From: Acidobacteriota bacterium
GTDB taxonomy: Bacteria; Acidobacteriota; Terriglobia; Terriglobales; Acidobacteriaceae
Assembly (NCBI GenBank): GCA_021841795.1
Contig: JAKCDN010000140.1
Location: forward strand, 1 to 7,770
Direction: 5' to 3'
DNA: 7,770 bases
The notes under the pieces were generated by a model that did no database searches, was not told the origin of the DNA, and saw only the letters and a list, made by a program, of their open reading frames with translations. This document shows, piece by piece, positions 6,331 through 7,770 of this stretch (positions within the stretch are counted from its first letter, which is position 1; every line of letters begins with the position of its first letter). A program made the translations under genes and the position numbers.

Positions 6331-6891
6331 TCATTTCCTCAGGTCCGTCTCCGCTGAATCCGGAGCAACGGACGAGGCGCTAGACTGCCCATTCTCCGGT
6401 GGAATTATAGCGTGCACACCAAATTCGTGCACCAGCCGGGCGCCGGCATGAGCCGTATTGACCAGATAGAGGACACCCGCGGAATAGAGGACCAGGAAGG
6501 CCAAAGGCATGAAAGTAGCAGTCAGGCGGTTTTCCTCGCGGCGCAGAAAGCGCGGAGATGCAACGATCCCGAGCAGGATTGCGCATAAGACCGAAAACAC
6601 GATCTCCGTCTCCCGGGCGAGGTTCTGGTGGGCCTGCAAAACAGCGTCAACATCTCCGCCACGCTCTGCCATTCTGGCCGCCGCTTCACCGGTTGCGGCG
6701 GCCAGGAGGAGAGTTCCAGTGCCCAGCAGGAGAAAGACGAGGGCAATCAGCATGTACGGCCTACCGCGCGGCGGCGAGGGGATGGCGCTGACAAGAATGA
6801 GAGCAGGACTGAGCAACAACAGCACAATCGGGAAATGGATGATCATCGGGTGCAGGGAGTACCAGGTCGGAATTGGAGGAAACTGCGGCAT
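6331..6891 (-). CDS. DUF2231-family integral membrane protein
   Basis: The product has 186 residues from the ATG at 6891, chosen because GGAGG (rc of 6898-6902) lies six bases upstream; an in-frame extension of 22 codons to 6957 has no such support. There are four probable TM helices (about 18-37, 46-66, 97-114, 125-145). The signature LHPMIIHFPIVLLL (13-26) and the C-terminal TAHAGARLVHEFGVHA (146-161) fit the DUF2231 family. Conserved-looking His residues at or near membrane edges (H14, H19, H88, H148, H155) suggest haem or metal binding. That is inference, not shown. The C-terminal tail (166-186) is polar and Ser-rich. It lies between the exported rubrerythrin (72 nt upstream) and the kinase (40 nt downstream), so an electron-transfer or redox-sensing partner role is plausible. 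Confidence 0.82.
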   Translation of the reverse strand: MPQFPPIPTWYSLHPMIIHFPIVLLLLSPALILVSAIPSPPRGRPYMLIALVFLLLGTGTLLLAAATGEAAARMAERGGDVDAVLQAHQNLARETEIVFSVLCAILLGIVASPRFLRREENRLTATFMPLAFLVLYSAGVLYLVNTAHAGARLVHEFGVHAIIPPENGQSSASSVAPDSAETDLRK

Positions 6892-6897
6892 CCTATA

Positions 6898-6902
6898 CCT
6901 CC
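6898..6902 (-). promoter_or_regulatory. Shine-Dalgarno that fixes the DUF2231 start
   Basis: GGAGG on the minus strand precedes the ATG at 6891-6889 by six bases. It favours the protein starting MPQFPPIPTW over the longer frame that begins near 6957. Confidence 0.75.
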
Positions 6903-6963
6903 ATGTTGTGAAATCAGCCTTATGGGCTGTCCTGCCGGTCAGAGCAAAGGGGATCAACGGAGA

Positions 6964-7593
6964 TCAGGAGATGGTCTCAAACGATTCCTTGGCCGTGAAG
7001 CAGGAAGGACACTTCTCAAAGTTCGTCTCGCGGACGGTAAAGCCGCAGGTGGGGCAGACGTAGAACATCGCGTGGCTTGTGCCCTTCAGAGAATCCAGGT
7101 TGTGCAGTGCGGCGGTATAAAGCTTTGCGTGCTCGATCTCAGCGGTTCTGGCATAGTTCAGGCTGACGATCGCGCGTTCATTGCGATCGGCACGCGCCTG
7201 CCGCAGGAAGTCCGGGTACATGGTGTCGCGTTCATACGACTCGCCCTTGATGGCTTCCTCAAGGTTTTCCCGGGTTGACTTGACGGTGAGGGTCTCGATC
7301 CTGGAGACAGGAACAGCGCCCATTTCCTTGATGACTGCAGCATGGTTTGCGGCGTGGACCTGCTCAGCGCGGGCCGCGGCGCGGAAAAGGGTTGCGACTT
7401 CACCGTAACCGTCGGCCTCGGCGCGGTGGGCGAAAGCCAGGTAGCGCAGATGCGCGTTGCTCTCACCGTTAAAGGCCGCCTGCATATTCTCAAGCGTGGT
7501 CGCCGCATTGGCGGCGCCTGCCGGCACAATGATGGCAAACAGAGCGGCACAGAGCCATCGAACCGGACGGAAAATCGATCGTATCGAAGACAT
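6964..7593 (-). CDS. Exported rubrerythrin (ferritin-like diiron plus rubredoxin-like domain)
   Basis: The product has 209 residues. The ATG at 7593 is preceded by AAGGAGGA (rc of 7601-7608) at seven bases. Residues 1-30 form a clear signal peptide: Arg-rich n-region, hydrophobic core about 13-23, and AANA before the mature start, with no twin-Arg and no lipobox. The ferritin-like domain (about 32-165) has the full set expected for a diiron site: E44 (GESNAH), E77 and H80 (EQVH), E118 and E121 (GESYER), E152 and H155 (EIEH). The C-terminal rubredoxin-like domain has C180-PT-C183 and C195-PS-C198 with an 11-residue spacing. Rubrerythrins reduce hydrogen peroxide with electrons passed through the Fe(Cys)4 site and are normally cytoplasmic, so export is unusual and raises the question of the electron donor. 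It is the first gene of the cluster DUF2231, kinase, regulator. Confidence 0.93.
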   Translation of the reverse strand: MSSIRSIFRPVRWLCAALFAIIVPAGAANAATTLENMQAAFNGESNAHLRYLAFAHRAEADGYGEVATLFRAAARAEQVHAANHAAVIKEMGAVPVSRIETLTVKSTRENLEEAIKGESYERDTMYPDFLRQARADRNERAIVSLNYARTAEIEHAKLYTAALHNLDSLKGTSHAMFYVCPTCGFTVRETNFEKCPSCFTAKESFETIS

Positions 7594-7642
7594 TGCGGAA
7601 TCCTCCTTGGAGCCTGTCGGCGCTTTGCTACCCGATACTGGA

Positions 7643-7659
7643 TGCATTTTGGGGGCCAA
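7643..7659 (-). promoter_or_regulatory. Sigma-54-like promoter candidate before the rubrerythrin cluster
   Basis: On the minus strand the sequence reads TTGGCCCCCAAAATGCA. It matches YTGGCACG-N4-TTGCW at TTGGC, at the C two bases on, and at TGCA, with exact GG-N10-GC spacing. Mismatches are the A of GGCA, the G closing the -24 box and the first T of TTGC. The predicted start is near 7632, giving a 39-nt leader to the ATG at 7593. It is the best of the three sigma-54-like matches in the window and stands before a cluster that encodes an NtrC-type activator. Confidence 0.45.
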
Positions 7660-7719
7660 CAGGAAGAGATACGGCGAGACGCAGAGATGCACGGCAGAGG
7701 CAAGAAAGAACCCCTGGTT

Positions 7720-7737
7720 TGTCGAACGAATCCGACA
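7720..7737. repeat. Dyad TGTCG-N8-CGACA upstream of the rubrerythrin promoter
   Basis: TGTCG (7720-7724) and CGACA (7733-7737) are perfect complements with an 8-bp spacer, an 18-bp dyad of the size of a Fis-type HTH dimer site. Its centre is about 97 bp upstream of the start predicted from the sigma-54-like element. It may be an enhancer site for the encoded regulator, or a site for another dimeric regulator. Confidence 0.35.
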
Positions 7738-7742
7738 GATTT

Positions 7743-7758
7743 GTCCAAAGTCTTGGAC
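7743..7758. repeat. Dyad GTCCAA-N4-TTGGAC upstream of the rubrerythrin promoter
   Basis: GTCCAA (7743-7748) and TTGGAC (7753-7758) form a 16-bp palindrome-like element. Its centre is 22 bp from that of the dyad at 7720-7737, about two helical turns, so both would face the same side of the DNA. The two dyads do not share the same half-site sequence, so they may not bind the same protein. Confidence 0.35.
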
Positions 7759-7770
7759 TCGATTGCGCAA

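Larger units (their letters stand above)
7594..7770 (-). other. Upstream region of the rubrerythrin cluster
   Basis: The rubrerythrin reading frame stays open to the window edge. The extension would put a normal signal peptide 59 residues inside the protein and bypass a strong Shine-Dalgarno, so I treat it as non-coding. It holds the sigma-54-like element and two dyads. No other gene is visible here. Confidence 0.6.

Noticed and set aside
6915..6929. 5-bp hairpin CAGCC/GGCTG between rubrerythrin and DUF2231 as a terminator
   Set aside because: The stem is short and no T-run follows on the minus strand. The genes are close and probably co-transcribed.
6892..6957. 22-codon extension of the DUF2231 protein
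   Set aside because: GGAGG six bases before the ATG at 6891 and the position of the LHPMIIHFP signature near the N-terminus favour the shorter form.
7594..7770. In-frame extension of rubrerythrin up to the window edge
   Set aside because: It would bury a well-formed signal peptide 59 residues inside the protein and ignore the AAGGAGGA site before the ATG at 7593.
1..7770. CRISPR array, tRNA, rRNA, insertion sequence or phage genes
   Set aside because: No regularly spaced repeats, cloverleaf-like segments, transposase or phage-like coding sequences were seen when reading both strands.

Overview
The window looks like an ordinary chromosomal region of a GC-rich Gram-negative bacterium, most likely an Acidobacteriota member. 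The pointers are a VWFA-related secreted protein of the type that is greatly expanded in Acidobacteria, a secreted protein with a Gly/Arg-rich stretch right after its signal peptide, and a bacterial NtrC-type (sigma-54) two-component system. This assignment is inference from gene content; there is no rRNA or other phylogenetic marker here.

Layout, left to right. (1) Positions 1-2144 hold three minus-strand genes, read right to left: a universal-stress-protein-like gene with a GTG start, a VWFA-related secreted protein with a degenerate metal site, and the first 135 codons of an unrecognised secreted protein that runs off the left edge. (2) Positions 2145-2642 are a divergent intergenic region of about 500 bp with inverted repeats and two weak sigma-54-like promoter matches. 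(3) Positions 2643-3296 hold one plus-strand gene for a secreted, Gly-rich, then Gln-rich and probably coiled-coil protein. (4) Positions 3297-3541 lie between convergent genes and carry several short GC-rich hairpins and a possible 26-residue ORF behind a strong Shine-Dalgarno sequence. (5) Positions 3542-7593 hold a four-gene minus-strand cluster, read right to left: exported rubrerythrin, DUF2231 membrane protein, six-TM histidine kinase, sigma-54-dependent response regulator. Kinase and regulator overlap by 26 nt. (6) Positions 7594-7770 are the upstream region of that cluster, with a fair sigma-54 promoter match and two dyads at enhancer-like distance.

How the genes may work together (inference). 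The kinase/regulator pair sits downstream of an exported non-haem iron peroxidase-type protein and a small His-containing membrane protein, which suggests an envelope redox or stress response. Sigma-54-like sequences stand before the rubrerythrin, the coiled-coil protein and, weakly, the stress-protein gene. This raises the possibility that the encoded NtrC-type regulator controls its own cluster and the two neighbouring transcription units. GG-N10-GC matches are frequent by chance, so this remains a hypothesis. No mobile element, CRISPR array, tRNA or rRNA was seen.
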